A stretch of DNA of 57,309 bases from Thermomonas sp. GTDB lineage: Bacteria; Pseudomonadota; Gammaproteobacteria; Xanthomonadales; Xanthomonadaceae. Position numbers and translations under genes: made by a program. The stretch is taken from positions 1,382-58,690 of the forward strand of contig JAIMKJ010000011.1 in assembly GCA_020692565.1 (NCBI GenBank). The letters run 5' to 3'. Positions 26,001-34,231 of the stretch are shown piece after piece. A model generated the notes under the pieces. That model had not been told where the DNA came from and ran no database searches. It saw nothing but the letters and a program-made list of their open reading frames with translations. Position 1 is the first letter of the stretch, and each line of letters opens with the position of its first letter.

Positions 26001-27186
26001 GAAGATCCTGCGCCGCAATTTCGTGCCGGCGCCGGATTTCGCGCGCGCGTTCGCCGAAGCGTTCCCGCAGCCCGATGCCGACAGTTTCGAGGGCGCGCTG
26101 GCGCGATTCCTGAAGAAACTGACCGGTGTCGAGGTCAGTGCGCTGGATTTCGATGTCGCCGGCATCGAGCCGCACTTCCGCGCGAATCTGCGTCTGCGCG
26201 ATGCGGAAGGGCGCAACGTGCTGGCCGAGTCCCGCGATCTCGACGACCTGCGCGCGCGTTTCGGCAAGCGTGCGGCCGATGCATTTTCGGCGCGTGCCGC
26301 CGAAGGGCTGGCGCAGCGCAGGCTTACCGATTTCCCGACGTCGCCGATTCCCGCCGCCGTTGCCGGCGCCGGCGGCGTGCCGGCGTATCCGGCACTGCAC
26401 GACGACGGCGACAGCGTGTCGCTGGCGGTGCATGCCGACTGCAGCGAAGCGCTGCGCCATCATCCGGAGGGCGTGCGTCGGCTGCTGCGGATCGCGTTGG
26501 CGGAGAAGATCAAGCAGGGACGCAAACAGTTGCCGGTGCAGCCGAAGACCTCCCTGCTGTACGCGGCGATCGAAGCGCAGTCGCCGCGTCGCGATGGTCT
26601 GAAGGACAGCGATCGGCTGCGTCAGGATCTGCTCGACGGCGCATTCGCGGCGCTCGCTGCCGATAGCCTGGATACGATCCGCGATGCCGCCGCGTTCGCG
26701 CAGCGTCGGGATGCGATTTCGAAGCAGTTGTTCGCCGAAGCGATGGCCCGCCTGCAGCAGGCGGAAACCATCCTCGCCCGCGTCGCCGAGGTGCGCGCAG
26801 CGCTGGAATCGAAGCTGATGGGTTGGGCCAAGGCCAATCTCGACGATATGCATGCGCAGCTCGCCGGGCTGGCATCGCCGGGCTTCCTGCGCGATACGCC
26901 CGCGGAGGCGCTGGGCGAATACCCGCGCTATCTGAAGGCGATGACCCTGCGCGCCGAGCGCGCGCTGCGCGACCCGATGCGCGATCAGGCGCGGATGCTC
27001 GAACTCAAGCCGTTCGTCGACGCACTCGCGGAAGCGCGCGACCGCGAGGTGGACGGTTCGCCGGACTGGCAGGCGCTGCGCTGGGAGCTGGAGGAGTTCC
27101 GGGTCTCGCTGTTCGCGCAGGAACTGGGCGCGAAGGGCGGGATTTCGGCGAAGAAACTCGCGACCCGGCTGGCGCGCCTGAAGTAG
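23071..27186 (+). CDS. hrpA: ATP-dependent RNA helicase HrpA, with an in-frame palindromic insert
   Basis: HrpA is a DEAH-box RNA helicase; in E. coli it acts in mRNA processing and ribosome rescue. The product is 1371 residues. The motor carries Walker A GETGSGKTTQLPK near residues 110-122, DEAHERSLN near 207-215, SAT (motif III), and the QRKGRCGR motif VI. Accessory helical domains and the HrpA C-terminal domain (SLLYAAIEAQSPRRDGLKDS) follow. Between the helical domain (ends LKLLCDELDW) and YAKLHRALIAGL lies a foreign stretch coded by a 93-bp palindromic element, exactly 31 codons, so the frame is kept. The ATG at 23071 was chosen; the frame extends upstream over the dps promoter region. 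Confidence 0.93.
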   Translation: MASNESARNASHPGKSHDSTLQTARRAVDGALARDRGRLLGLWSRWSGRPDDAALQAAFVDALAPSVAAREARAAALPTAIEIDPSLPIAGEAERIVELIRAHQVIVIAGETGSGKTTQLPKLCLAAGRGAAGMIGCTQPRRIAARTVAKRVADELKAPLGGLVGYQVRFNDNVGERTAVKFMTDGILLAEIQSDRWLSSYDTLIIDEAHERSLNIDFLLGYLKQLLVKRRDLKVIVTSATIDTERFSQHFGGAPVVSVEGRGYPVEVRYRPLNEGRDESCDHGRDGDEAGDRSVLDGIVSACDDIARQSPMGDVLIFLPGEREIRDAHQALEKRKYRHTEVLPLYARLSVRDQDRVFNPGPQRRIVLATNVAETSLTVPRIHFVVDPGYARIKRYSPRQKLDRLHIEPISQASADQRKGRCGRIAPGTCYRIYSEADFLSRDAYTDPEIRRAALAGVILRMLSLGLGRIEDFPFLEPPDPRAVADGWQQLSELGAIDADRKLTQIGRTMSRLPVDVKLARMLIAANRHGCMREMLIIASFLGIQDPRERPSDQRGAADAAHAEFADPKSEFVGIVKLWDAYRAAHEDLTQSQLRKWADKHFLGFLRLREWRELHRQLKLLCDELDWGGGAGSSQKSAASQNAAMSPPLKKGGRGDWLLASELQKQIPLDPPFPKGEDKKGAEASADYAKLHRALIAGLPTQIGNRSERGLYDGPRGRKYTIFPGSPLSKKPPAWLLSATLLDTEKVWAMTNAAIEPEWAIDELPHLLARRHHDPHWARSQGRVVGSEQISLFGLVLAPKKPVHYGALFPGESRQIFARDALVTGEINTRAAFLPRNLATLAKAKDEEAKQRRAGLIVDEEWQAQWYLDRLPPHIHNQQALDAWYGKQSAAEKAKLEWSFDDLMVGGASDAERFPKYLPLGDMRLAVSYRFEPGAPDDGMTVGVPLHLLNALDATRLSWLAPGFVADKATASIKSLPKILRRNFVPAPDFARAFAEAFPQPDADSFEGALARFLKKLTGVEVSALDFDVAGIEPHFRANLRLRDAEGRNVLAESRDLDDLRARFGKRAADAFSARAAEGLAQRRLTDFPTSPIPAAVAGAGGVPAYPALHDDGDSVSLAVHADCSEALRHHPEGVRRLLRIALAEKIKQGRKQLPVQPKTSLLYAAIEAQSPRRDGLKDSDRLRQDLLDGAFAALAADSLDTIRDAAAFAQRRDAISKQLFAEAMARLQQAETILARVAEVRAALESKLMGWAKANLDDMHAQLAGLASPGFLRDTPAEALGEYPRYLKAMTLRAERALRDPMRDQARMLELKPFVDALAEARDREVDGSPDWQALRWELEEFRVSLFAQELGAKGGISAKKLATRLARLK
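25008..25100. repeat. Palindromic element inserted in frame inside hrpA
   Basis: The left end TCCCCCTTTGAAAAAGGGGG and the right end CCCCCTTTTCCAAAGGGGGA are imperfect inverted copies, each about 33 bp and each with an internal hairpin. The middle is ~25 bp. The length is 93 bp (31 codons), coding for PPLKKGGRGD through PPFPKGE. Related sequence lies at 36834-36866 outside genes, so it is a dispersed family. Confidence 0.85.
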
Positions 27187-27394
27187 CGGTGGAGGCCGTG
27201 CGCGTCCCCGGGGATGCGCCGTCGCGTGACCCGCGTTTCATTCCATGCGACCGCGGGTTGCTAGGCTGCAGGCGAAGGACACCCGGCGGCCCGCCGTCGA
27301 CTGCCGGGATGGACGGCATCGCCGTGCGAGGGACCGCGCAAGCGCATCCTCACGGCCGCGCCGGCAAGGCGGCCTCTCGAGAGGACATTCCACG

Positions 27395-27643
27395 ATGCAC
27401 ACCACGATGATGAAAGGCGCCGCCATCGCCCTGCTGGCCGCGACCATGAGCATGGCCGGCGACGCCTCCGCCCACGCGCCGCCGACCACGCCCTGTACCG
27501 AAGCCAACGCCTGGGAGATCGTCACCCAATCGATCCGGCCGTACGACGGCTGGGACCAGGTGCAGTACATGTGCGTGCCGGGCTACGGCTGGTATTTCTC
27601 GGCGCACTGCAACAGCGTGTCCGGCGTCTGTTTTTATTATTGA
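27395..27643 (+). CDS. Small secreted tetra-cysteine peptide 1
   Basis: An 82-residue precursor with a clear signal peptide (MKGAAIALLAATMSMAGDASA, cut after ASA or AHA). The ~55-residue mature part begins at HAPPTTPC. Four cysteines are spaced C-x25-C-x11-C-x6-C, and the chain ends CFYY. The mature part is rich in aromatic residues. It is a paralog of the next two genes: shared are CTEA after the first Cys, GW before the second, (G)W between the second and third, and a C-terminal C-x-x-Y. The ATG at 27395 is preceded by AGAGGACATTCC. I do not recognise the family; two disulfides in the periplasm or outside the cell are likely. Confidence 0.72.
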   Translation: MHTTMMKGAAIALLAATMSMAGDASAHAPPTTPCTEANAWEIVTQSIRPYDGWDQVQYMCVPGYGWYFSAHCNSVSGVCFYY

Positions 27644-27743
27644 CCCGGACTGCTGATGGCATGTCGCGCGCGATGCCGACCGGCGGTCGCGTACGACGAT
27701 CCGACCTCCACGCCGGCGATTCCAAACGAAAAGGACATTCCCG

Positions 27744-27995
27744 ATGAAGAGTTCGATCCTGTACGGCGCCGCGCTGGCGCTGTTCGCCGTCACCCTGGGC
27801 AGCGCGGGTGAGGCGTCCGCGCTGCCCGGTGGCCCGCCGATCGCCTGTACCGAAGCGCTGTACGGCGAGTTCTACACCGTCGAGCGTTACCGGCCCTTGA
27901 CCGGCTGGATCTACTACACGTACCTGTGCGAAGGCCCCCCCGGTGGGTGGTCGCTTTACATGGTGTGCGACGAGAGCCACTGCGTCCTGTACTGA
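27744..27995 (+). CDS. Small secreted tetra-cysteine peptide 2
   Basis: An 83-residue precursor: signal peptide MKSSILYGAALALFAVTLGS, cleaved near ASA-LPGG, then a ~55-residue aromatic-rich domain. Cysteines are spaced C-x26-C-x12-C-x4-C and the chain ends CVLY. CTEALYGEF aligns with CTEANAWEI of peptide 1. The leader AAAGGACATTCCCG before the start is almost the same as that of peptide 1, which points to a recent tandem duplication including the ribosome site. Function unknown. Confidence 0.72.
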   Translation: MKSSILYGAALALFAVTLGSAGEASALPGGPPIACTEALYGEFYTVERYRPLTGWIYYTYLCEGPPGGWSLYMVCDESHCVLY

Positions 27996-28128
27996 CATCC
28001 GGCGCTGCCCGCATCGCCGCCGCACATCGTTCCCGCAGGCCGCCGCCGGCTGCCGGATCGATGTGCGGCACGCGCGTGAATGCGACGGGCGCTCCGATTC
28101 CGGCGGCATCCACGAGAAGGAGTTCAAG

Positions 28129-28407
28129 ATGAAACGTATCGACACGAACCAGATCGGCATGAAGCGCACGATCATGAAAAATGCTGCGATCGGCGTGTTC
28201 GTCGCGGCCATCGCGGCGGCCGGAAGCGCAGCCGCGTTCTGGCCGCAGCCGACCACGGCCTGCACTGCGGCGAACGAAGGCACGTTCGAGACCGTCTATC
28301 GCTGGACGCGATGGGGCGAGGAAAGTTTCACCTACTACTGCGGCGGCGGTTTCTGGCAGATCTTCGAACACTGCGACCCGCGCGTCGGGTACTGCGTCGC
28401 GTATTGA
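28129..28407 (+). CDS. Small secreted tetra-cysteine peptide 3
   Basis: A 92-residue precursor. The start at 28129 follows GAAGGAG; an internal start at residue 11 or 16 would also give a signal peptide (MKNAAIGVFVAAIAAAGSAAA). The mature domain starts FWPQPTTAC, close to the PPTTPC of peptide 1, and shows C-x25-C-x10-C-x6-C with end CVAY. CTAANEGTFETV aligns with the first-cysteine block of the other two. It is the most diverged copy and is followed by a hairpin terminator, so the three genes probably form one small operon. Function unknown. Confidence 0.7.
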   Translation: MKRIDTNQIGMKRTIMKNAAIGVFVAAIAAAGSAAAFWPQPTTACTAANEGTFETVYRWTRWGEESFTYYCGGGFWQIFEHCDPRVGYCVAY

Positions 28408-28418
28408 TATCCGTGTCC

Positions 28419-28448
28419 CGCATTCCGGCGCCGAGGCGCCGGAATGCG
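28419..28448 (+). terminator. Hairpin after the peptide cluster
   Basis: A perfect 14-bp GC-rich stem (CGCATTCCGGCGCC and its complement) with a 2-base loop stands 11 bases after the stop of peptide 3. Only two T follow, so termination is plausible but not certain. Confidence 0.55.
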
Positions 28449-28775
28449 TTTGCGCATACGGGCGATGTCTGATTTCGAAGCGGGAACGCGGCGGGACCCG
28501 CCGCAGGCATGTGCCCGGCAAGTCCGTGGTTGCGCTGGGTGGACGAAACTGGCCGGCAGGGGCCGCGTCTGCAGGGTGCCATGACGCCCCCCCTCCATCG
28601 GCACTCCTGTCCCCGAAGCATTCGGTCACAATTCCCGCCCCGGGCCGTCATGGTCAGGCGGGCAGCGGGGGCGCTGTCCGTCCGGATTCGCCCAGGGCGA
28701 TTCCGGGCCCATCCGACCTTTCGCCAGACCCTGTCCAATCATCCCGGCGCATCGCCGTGGAACCGCTGAGGAGCC
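28449..28775. other. Intergenic stretch before the Yip1 gene
   Basis: About 330 bases without a convincing gene. It contains no clear repeat or structured RNA that I can define. The last 15 bases supply GAGGAG as the ribosome site for the Yip1 gene, so the promoter of the 28776-32635 operon probably lies here. Confidence 0.4.
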
Positions 28776-29465
28776 ATGCCCGTGAGCCACATCGTCGATA
28801 TTTTCCTGCAGCCGGGCCGGGTGTTCGCCGAACAGAAGGAACGCCCGACCTTTCTCGTGCCGTTGCTGATCGTCTCGGCGTTCGCCGCCGCGTTCACGCT
28901 GGCCTACTTCCTGAGCGTCGACCCGATCTGGTATCTCGACCATGCCATCGCCGCCAGCGGGCAGGAGATGAGCGCCGCCGAGATGGAGCAGGCGCGCAAG
29001 TTCATGCCCGGCGCGAAGGTCATGGGTTACGTCGGCGCCGCGAGCTCGGTGGTCGTCATGGGCATCGTCATGGTGCTGTACGCGTTGTACTTCCTGGTGG
29101 CCGGTAAGATCACCGGCAACGCGGTCGGCTTCAAACACGGTCTGAGCCTCGCCGCGTGGTCGAGCATGCCGACGATCCTCGGCAGCATCGTCGCGCTGAT
29201 AGGCGTGTTCACGATGACGCCGCAGACCCCGATCGAATCGCTGGCGCTGTTGAACGTCGATCCGCTGCTGGTCGAACTGCCGCGCGACAACCGCTGGAGC
29301 ACCCTGGCCAAGACTTTCAGCCTGCTGACGTTCTGGAGCGTGTTCCTGACCGCGCTGGGCTGGAAGACCTGGGGGCGCACCAGCTGGCTGCAGGGCATCG
29401 TGGTCGCGCTGCTGCCGAATGTACTGATCTACGGTGCGATGGCGCTTTACGCGCTGTTGAAATGA
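28776..29465 (+). CDS. Yip1-domain inner-membrane protein
   Basis: A 229-residue membrane protein with about five hydrophobic segments (near residues 24-46, 82-108, 124-150, 182-197, 203-227). It begins with the short amphipathic region HIVDIFLQPGRVFAEQKERP typical of bacterial Yip1/YesQ-like proteins. Function is not established. It is the first gene of a plus-strand run with the MacAB-like exporter, 37 bases ahead of the adaptor gene, so it may support assembly or membrane homeostasis of that exporter. Confidence 0.78.
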   Translation: MPVSHIVDIFLQPGRVFAEQKERPTFLVPLLIVSAFAAAFTLAYFLSVDPIWYLDHAIAASGQEMSAAEMEQARKFMPGAKVMGYVGAASSVVVMGIVMVLYALYFLVAGKITGNAVGFKHGLSLAAWSSMPTILGSIVALIGVFTMTPQTPIESLALLNVDPLLVELPRDNRWSTLAKTFSLLTFWSVFLTALGWKTWGRTSWLQGIVVALLPNVLIYGAMALYALLK

Positions 29466-29502
29466 CCGCCCTGCCTACGGAAATTGCCACGGAATCCAAT
29501 CG

Positions 29503-30723
29503 ATGAAATTCAACAAGAAGTGGCTGGTGGCGGCGCTGGTCGTCGCGGTGGTCGCGGTGCCGCTGATCGTGAAGAAGGCGCGCGGCACCTCGGCGACCGA
29601 GGTCGATCTGGCCGTCGTGGCCGCGCAGGACGTGCAGCCGAGCATTCTCGCGTCGGGCGTGCTCGCGTTCCGCAACGAGGTGAACCTCACCGCCGAAGTC
29701 ACCGCCAAGGTCAGGACCATCCTGATCAAGGAAGGCGATACGGTGACGCAGGGCCAGACGCTGCTGCTGCTCGATCCGGAGATCTACAACAACGCCATCG
29801 AGCGCGAGCAGGCCAGCCTGCGCCAGAGCCGCATCGGCATCGAGCGCCAGCGCGATCTGGTCGCACTGCGCCAGAAGACCTACGAGCGCAGCCGCACGCT
29901 GGCCGAAGAGCGGCTGATCGATCGTGCCCGCCTCGACGAAGACCGCAACCAGCTCGATCTGGCCCGCGCCGATCTGCGCACCAGCGAGGAATCGCTGCTG
30001 CGCGCCGAATCGGTGCTCAACGATGCCCGCGAACAGCGCGCCAAGACCGAGATCCGTTCGCCGATCACCGGTCGCGTGGTATCGCTGCCGATCAAGGTCG
30101 GCGAAACCGCGGTGCCGTCCACGTCGGCCTTCGCCGGCGCGCAGCTGATGAAGATCGCCGATACCTCGGAAATCATCGCCGAGCTGAAAGTCGACGAGGC
30201 CGACATCGCCAAGATCGACATCGGCCAGCGCGCCGAAGTCTTCGCCGCCGCGTATCCCGACACTGCGCTCAAGAGCACGGTCGAGCAGATCGCGCTGGCG
30301 CCGACCATCGAAGGCCAGGGTCGCGCCTACAAGGTCACGGTGAGGCTGGTCGCGCCGGCCGACCTGAAACTGCGGTCGGGCATGAGCGTGCGCTCCAACA
30401 TTTTCCTGGGCGACGGCCAGCGCAAACCGGCGGTGCCGGTGGAAGCGGTGGTGATCGAAACCGAAGGCAAGCATGCCGCCAAACGCTACGTTTGGCTGAG
30501 CCGCGACGGCAAGGCCGCCAAGGTCGAAGTGCAGACCGGCGTGTCCGACGATCGCTGGGAAACCGTGCTCAAGGGCGTCGCCGCGGGCGATACCGTGATC
30601 GTCGGCCCGACCAAATCGCTGCGCCTGCTGCGCGAGGGCGAGCCGGTGGTCCAGCAGAAGGCGCCGGATGCGGCCAAGGCCGGCGACGACGCGGACGATG
30701 AAGCGGGCGACGACGCGTCATGA
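29503..30723 (+). CDS. MacA-like periplasmic adaptor of an ABC exporter
   Basis: A 406-residue membrane-fusion protein anchored by one N-terminal helix (residues 7-24). It has the lipoyl half [20 protein letters not shown], a long coiled-coil hairpin (about residues 105-185), then [20 protein letters not shown], followed by beta-barrel and membrane-proximal domains. The end is a charged, low-complexity tail of Ala/Asp ([12 protein letters not shown]). It overlaps the ATPase gene by 4 bases (ATGA), so the three exporter genes are translationally coupled. Substrate could be peptide, macrolide-like or lipoprotein-related; the sequence does not tell. Confidence 0.9.
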   Translation: MKFNKKWLVAALVVAVVAVPLIVKKARGTSATEVDLAVVAAQDVQPSILASGVLAFRNEVNLTAEVTAKVRTILIKEGDTVTQGQTLLLLDPEIYNNAIEREQASLRQSRIGIERQRDLVALRQKTYERSRTLAEERLIDRARLDEDRNQLDLARADLRTSEESLLRAESVLNDAREQRAKTEIRSPITGRVVSLPIKVGETAVPSTSAFAGAQLMKIADTSEIIAELKVDEADIAKIDIGQRAEVFAAAYPDTALKSTVEQIALAPTIEGQGRAYKVTVRLVAPADLKLRSGMSVRSNIFLGDGQRKPAVPVEAVVIETEGKHAAKRYVWLSRDGKAAKVEVQTGVSDDRWETVLKGVAAGDTVIVGPTKSLRLLREGEPVVQQKAPDAAKAGDDADDEAGDDAS

Positions 30724-31415
30724 TCGTGCTGAGCAACATCGTCAAGCGCTACGCGATGGGCGACGAGATCGTGATGGCGCTGGCCGGCGTCGATCTGTTC
30801 ATCGATCGCAACGAATACGTCGCGTTGATCGGGCCGTCGGGCTCTGGCAAGTCGACGCTGATGAATCTGCTCGGCTGTCTGGACTCGCCGACCGAGGGCA
30901 CCTACATGCTCAACGGCCGCGACACCTCGGGCATGAACGACAACGAGTTGGCGCAGGTGCGCAACCGCGAGATCGGCTTCGTCTTCCAGAGCTTCCATCT
31001 GCTGCCGCGCATGACCGTGCTGCAGAACGTGATGCAGCCGCTGGTGTACCGCGGCATTCCTTCGGAAGAACGGCGCCGGCTGGCGACGGAGTCGCTGGCG
31101 AAGGTCGGCCTGGCCGATCGCATGGGGCATCGCCCGAACCAGCTCTCCGGCGGACAGCGCCAGCGCGTCGCGGTCGCGCGCGCGCTGGTCGGCTCGCCAT
31201 CGATCCTGCTCGCCGACGAACCCACCGGCAATCTCGACTCGCGCACCTCGGCGGAAATCATGGCGCTGTTCGATCAACTGCATGTGCAGGGCCAGACCGT
31301 GGTGGTGGTGACCCACGAACCCGATATCGCCGCGCACTGCCACCGCACCATCCGCGTCAACGACGGTCGCATCGTCGAAGACACCCGCCGCGCCGCGCCT
31401 GCCGGGACGCACTGA
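30720..31415 (+). CDS. MacB-type ABC exporter ATPase
   Basis: A 231-residue nucleotide-binding subunit with Walker [10 protein letters not shown] near residues 38-46, the signature [15 protein letters not shown], Walker B with [14 protein letters not shown], and the switch histidine in [13 protein letters not shown]. The LolD/MacB class is indicated by [20 protein letters not shown] and the GNLDS motif. It stands as a gene of its own, unlike E. coli MacB, where ATPase and permease are fused. Its TGA overlaps the permease ATG by one base (TGATG). Confidence 0.93.
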   Translation: MIVLSNIVKRYAMGDEIVMALAGVDLFIDRNEYVALIGPSGSGKSTLMNLLGCLDSPTEGTYMLNGRDTSGMNDNELAQVRNREIGFVFQSFHLLPRMTVLQNVMQPLVYRGIPSEERRRLATESLAKVGLADRMGHRPNQLSGGQRQRVAVARALVGSPSILLADEPTGNLDSRTSAEIMALFDQLHVQGQTVVVVTHEPDIAAHCHRTIRVNDGRIVEDTRRAAPAGTH

Positions 31416-32635
31416 TGTCCGCCTTCCTCGAAGCGTTCCGCGCCGCGCTGACCAGCCTCGCCGGTCATCGCATGCGCAGTTTCCTGACCACGCTGGGCAT
31501 CCTCATCGGCACCGCCTCGGTGATTGCGGTGGTGTCGCTGGTGCAGGGCTTTTCCGATTCGATCAAGAACCAGTTCGCCGACCTGGGCGGCAACGCGCTG
31601 ACCCTGCGCGCGGTGAACGATAACGAGAACTTCCGCACCGGCAAGCTCAACACCATCACCTTCGACGACATCGACGTGCTGCGCTATCGCCTGCAGGGCG
31701 TGAAGGAAGTCGCGCCGATCATGGTCGTCAACGCCGCCGGCGCCAGCTACAACGGCCGCACCGCGCTGCCGCAGGTGCAGGCCACCACCGCCGACTATTC
31801 GGCGGTCAACAACCGCTATCCGAAATTCGGCCGTTTCCTCGTCGACAGCGACGACAAGGGCCATCGCCGGGTCGCGGTGATCGGCACCGAACTGCGCGAC
31901 AACCTGAAGATGCCGGACAATCCGGTCGGCGAATATTTCACCATCGGCCGCGAGTGGTTCAAGGTGGTCGGGGTGATGGAGAAGCAGGGCGAAATTCTCG
32001 GCTTCAGCCAGGACAACTACGCGGTGATCCCGTTCGACGTCGGCCGCGCGATGATGGGCAACAACACCGACCAGACCATCGTGGCGACCTTCACCGTCGA
32101 AGGATTGGACCAGGTGGAAACCGTGCGCGACCGCGCCAAGCGCGCGATCCGCCAGTCGCGCGGCATCGCCGCCGGCAAGGACGACGACTTCAAGATCGAA
32201 GCCGCGGATTCGTTCCTCAAGCAGTTCAACGAAATCACTTCCACCGCCACCGCGGTGCTGGGCGGCATCGTCGGCATCTCGCTGCTGGTGGGCGGCATCG
32301 GCATCATGAACATCATGCTGGTGTCGGTGACCGAACGCACCCGCGAGATCGGCATCCTCAAGGCGCTGGGCGCGACCCGCCGCGACATCCTGATCCAGTT
32401 CCTGCTGGAAGCCGGCCTGCTGGCGCTGCTCGGCGGCCTGATCGGCATCGCCCTGGGCTTCGCCATCGCCTTCACCGTCACCGCGCTGGTGCCCGGCATG
32501 CCGCAGGCCTCGGTGCCGCTGTGGGCGGTGTTCGCCGCCGCCGGCTTCTCGGCCCTGGTTGGCGTGGTGTTCGGCATCATGCCGGCCTCGAAAGCCGCGG
32601 GCCTGGACCCGATCGAGGCGTTGCGCTACGAGTGA
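31415..32635 (+). CDS. MacB-type ABC exporter permease (FtsX-like)
   Basis: A 406-residue permease with the MacB/FtsX layout: one N-terminal helix (RSFLTTLGILIGTASVIAVVS), a large periplasmic MacB-PCD domain (about residues 45-270), then three helices containing LLVGGIGIMNIMLVSVTERTREIGILKALG and a final PASKAAGLDPIEALRYE. It is coupled to the ATPase by a one-base overlap. A repeat-rich gap follows, which is likely where the operon ends. Confidence 0.93.
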   Translation: MSAFLEAFRAALTSLAGHRMRSFLTTLGILIGTASVIAVVSLVQGFSDSIKNQFADLGGNALTLRAVNDNENFRTGKLNTITFDDIDVLRYRLQGVKEVAPIMVVNAAGASYNGRTALPQVQATTADYSAVNNRYPKFGRFLVDSDDKGHRRVAVIGTELRDNLKMPDNPVGEYFTIGREWFKVVGVMEKQGEILGFSQDNYAVIPFDVGRAMMGNNTDQTIVATFTVEGLDQVETVRDRAKRAIRQSRGIAAGKDDDFKIEAADSFLKQFNEITSTATAVLGGIVGISLLVGGIGIMNIMLVSVTERTREIGILKALGATRRDILIQFLLEAGLLALLGGLIGIALGFAIAFTVTALVPGMPQASVPLWAVFAAAGFSALVGVVFGIMPASKAAGLDPIEALRYE

Positions 32636-32666
32636 TGCTTCGGTGCGCGTGGGCGCCGTATCACTC

Positions 32667-32692
32667 TCATCCTGAGCGCAGCGAGGGACCTG
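32667..32692. repeat. Dispersed repeat fragment CATCCTGAGCGCAGCGAGGGACC
   Basis: TCATCCTGAGCGCAGCGAGG followed by GACCTG resembles a well-spread short element of proteobacterial intergenic regions. It is the first of a row of repeats between the exporter operon and the PLD gene. A GGGGAGGGGCGGGGAG purine run follows at about 32754. Confidence 0.45.
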
Positions 32693-32812
32693 CTTTCGAC
32701 GCAGCTGCATCATCGACGACGCCCTGTACCACTCCCTCCCTTTCGCGCAGAGAAGGGGAGGGGCGGGGAGAGGAGGGGTGCTTTTCTTCGGACATTAACA
32801 CCATGCGCAGCT

Positions 32813-32875
32813 GTAGGCTGGGTCATTGACCCAGCAAGCGATACATCCAACAGCTGGGTCAATGATTCAGCCTAC
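32813..32875. repeat. 63-bp imperfect palindrome
   Basis: GTAGGCTGGGTCATTGACCC at the left end pairs with the right end, which reads GGGTCAATGATTCAGCCTAC, around a ~18-base centre. It is of the BIME type: two small hairpins facing each other. Confidence 0.7.
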
Positions 32876-32912
32876 GGCACACAGCCCCTAATGAAATCAC
32901 TGTCAGTTCATT

Positions 32913-32941
32913 CCCGGGTATGGCCGAAGGCCATACCCGGG
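32913..32941. repeat. Perfect REP-like hairpin next to the PLD gene
   Basis: CCCGGGTATGGCC and its exact complement form a 13-bp stem with a GAA loop. It ends 9 bases before the stop codon of the reverse-strand PLD gene and may serve as its terminator. Confidence 0.75.
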
Positions 32942-32949
32942 CTACGAGG

Positions 32950-33645
32950 CTAGAATTTGAAGTCCTGGGGCCATAAAAAATACGGGCCGTGCTTTGGACT
33001 CATGCGAAATTCGCCGCCTGCATCCTTGCCCTTTGAAGTGAGATAGTGTTTGCCGTCTTTGATTTCGAGATGGCCGGAGGCAACGAGTCTGTCCATCAAC
33101 TCCGTCGTCTTCAGTTTGAGGCGAAGGCCGAGTTTGGACGATGTGAGTTTGGCGCTAGGTTCATCTTCGTCCGACTTTTCCGGCTCGGCTTGTGCGGTGA
33201 CGCGCTCCAGCGCAATTCTGGCCTCTTCGCTGATGCGAATGATGCGTTGCGCTTCTTCATACGCATCACGGTAAAGATCGGTGTCCTCCGATCGTCGGAT
33301 GAGTACGCCCATCTCGTTGTTATTGACTTGGCTGAACTCGTAGAGATTCAGGCTGGTAACGATGCAAAGCTCTTCGTTCATGTAGCACTTTGCATGTAAA
33401 TTCCGACAAAAACTGGTGCGTACGTAAACAAGCTCGTTGAGCCAGCCGATTTCCTCCGGCTGCAGCTCGCTCTTGCCATAGACGATGCGTACATCGATTT
33501 TGAGGCGGTTTTTGTCGAGCAATAATTCTTTGATGCGATCGTTGAGACGAAGGAATGGACTGATAAGAATCAGACGATCTTTTGCGCCCTTGATCATTTC
33601 CTCTAGAAAATAGTTTGTCGCGCTGGTGTTCAGGAATTTTGCCAT
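32950..33645 (-). CDS. Phospholipase D-like protein with C-terminal winged-helix-like domain
   Basis: A 231-residue protein with one PLD catalytic motif: His84 and Lys86 in NLHAKCYMNE, followed by SLN at 98-100 and an acidic Glu111. One motif per chain implies a dimer, as in Nuc-type nucleases. The linker at ~150-165 is acidic (EKSDEDEPSAK). The C-terminal ~65 residues (LRLKLKTTELMDRLVASGHL ... YLTSKGKDAGGE ... GPYFLWP) look like a small helix-turn-helix domain. Base composition is visibly less GC-rich than the neighbours and the gene is flanked by repeats, so recent acquisition is likely. A nuclease role, perhaps defensive, is inference; no partner helicase or methylase is present. Confidence 0.78.
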   Translation of the reverse strand: MAKFLNTSATNYFLEEMIKGAKDRLILISPFLRLNDRIKELLLDKNRLKIDVRIVYGKSELQPEEIGWLNELVYVRTSFCRNLHAKCYMNEELCIVTSLNLYEFSQVNNNEMGVLIRRSEDTDLYRDAYEEAQRIIRISEEARIALERVTAQAEPEKSDEDEPSAKLTSSKLGLRLKLKTTELMDRLVASGHLEIKDGKHYLTSKGKDAGGEFRMSPKHGPYFLWPQDFKF

Positions 33646-33736
33646 TTCAGACCGTCATGAAGTTTTATGTGGGCGCTTACGCTTTCCATGTATACACAAC
33701 AGGCATCCATACCTCAGCCGATGCGTACACCCTTGT

Positions 33737-34231
33737 TTACTTCACCCGCTCGACCTTGGCCCGAGTGTTGTACCCCTTCACCGCCAGATACCACGAATTG
33801 CCCGACACGCTGGGCGTGATCCGTACTTCGGGGCTGTCGATGTTCGCGCCGACCAGCACCGCGCTGTCGGTCTGGGTCCAGACCTGGCCGTTGTCGAGGG
33901 TGTAGTTGCGGCCTTTGCCGAAGCCGCGGAACTCGCCGCTCAGGCGCGCGACGATGGGTTCGTTCGAACCGAAGTGGAAGAAGCCGCGGTTTTCCTCCTT
34001 GATCTTGTCCTTCGCCTGGGTCGCGGCTTCGGTGGCGACGGTGTCGATCTTGCGGCCCAGCCACACGTTGAGCTTCGCCAGTTCCTCCGGGGAAAGCTTG
34101 TCGAGGCCGGCGGCCTTGAATTCTTCCGGGCTCATGTCGCGTTCTATCGGCTTCTGTGCAAGGGCGGCGAGCGGCGAGAACGCGAAGGCGGCGAGCAGCG
34201 CGAGCGGCAGCAGCGGGCGGAGATGCGACAT
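33737..34231 (-). CDS. Periplasmic protein of unknown function
   Basis: A 164-residue product with a signal peptide (residues 1-25, cut after ALA-Q). A short helical part follows (MSPEEFKAAGLDKLSPEELAKL gives two EF/EEL helices), then a beta-rich end with FRGFGKGRNYTLDNGQVWTQ. This last block reads like a small barrel seen in other Xanthomonadaceae exported proteins. The ATG at 34231 follows AGAGGAAC. It is divergent from relA. No function is assigned. Confidence 0.7.
   Translation of the reverse strand: MSHLRPLLPLALLAAFAFSPLAALAQKPIERDMSPEEFKAAGLDKLSPEELAKLNVWLGRKIDTVATEAATQAKDKIKEENRGFFHFGSNEPIVARLSGEFRGFGKGRNYTLDNGQVWTQTDSAVLVGANIDSPEVRITPSVSGNSWYLAVKGYNTRAKVERVK

Noticed and set aside
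28449..28775. A fourth tetra-cysteine peptide after copy 3
   Set aside because: No frame in the gap has a signal peptide plus the four-cysteine pattern.
32640..32945. CRISPR array
   Set aside because: The repeats here are different palindromes, not equal direct repeats with unique spacers.
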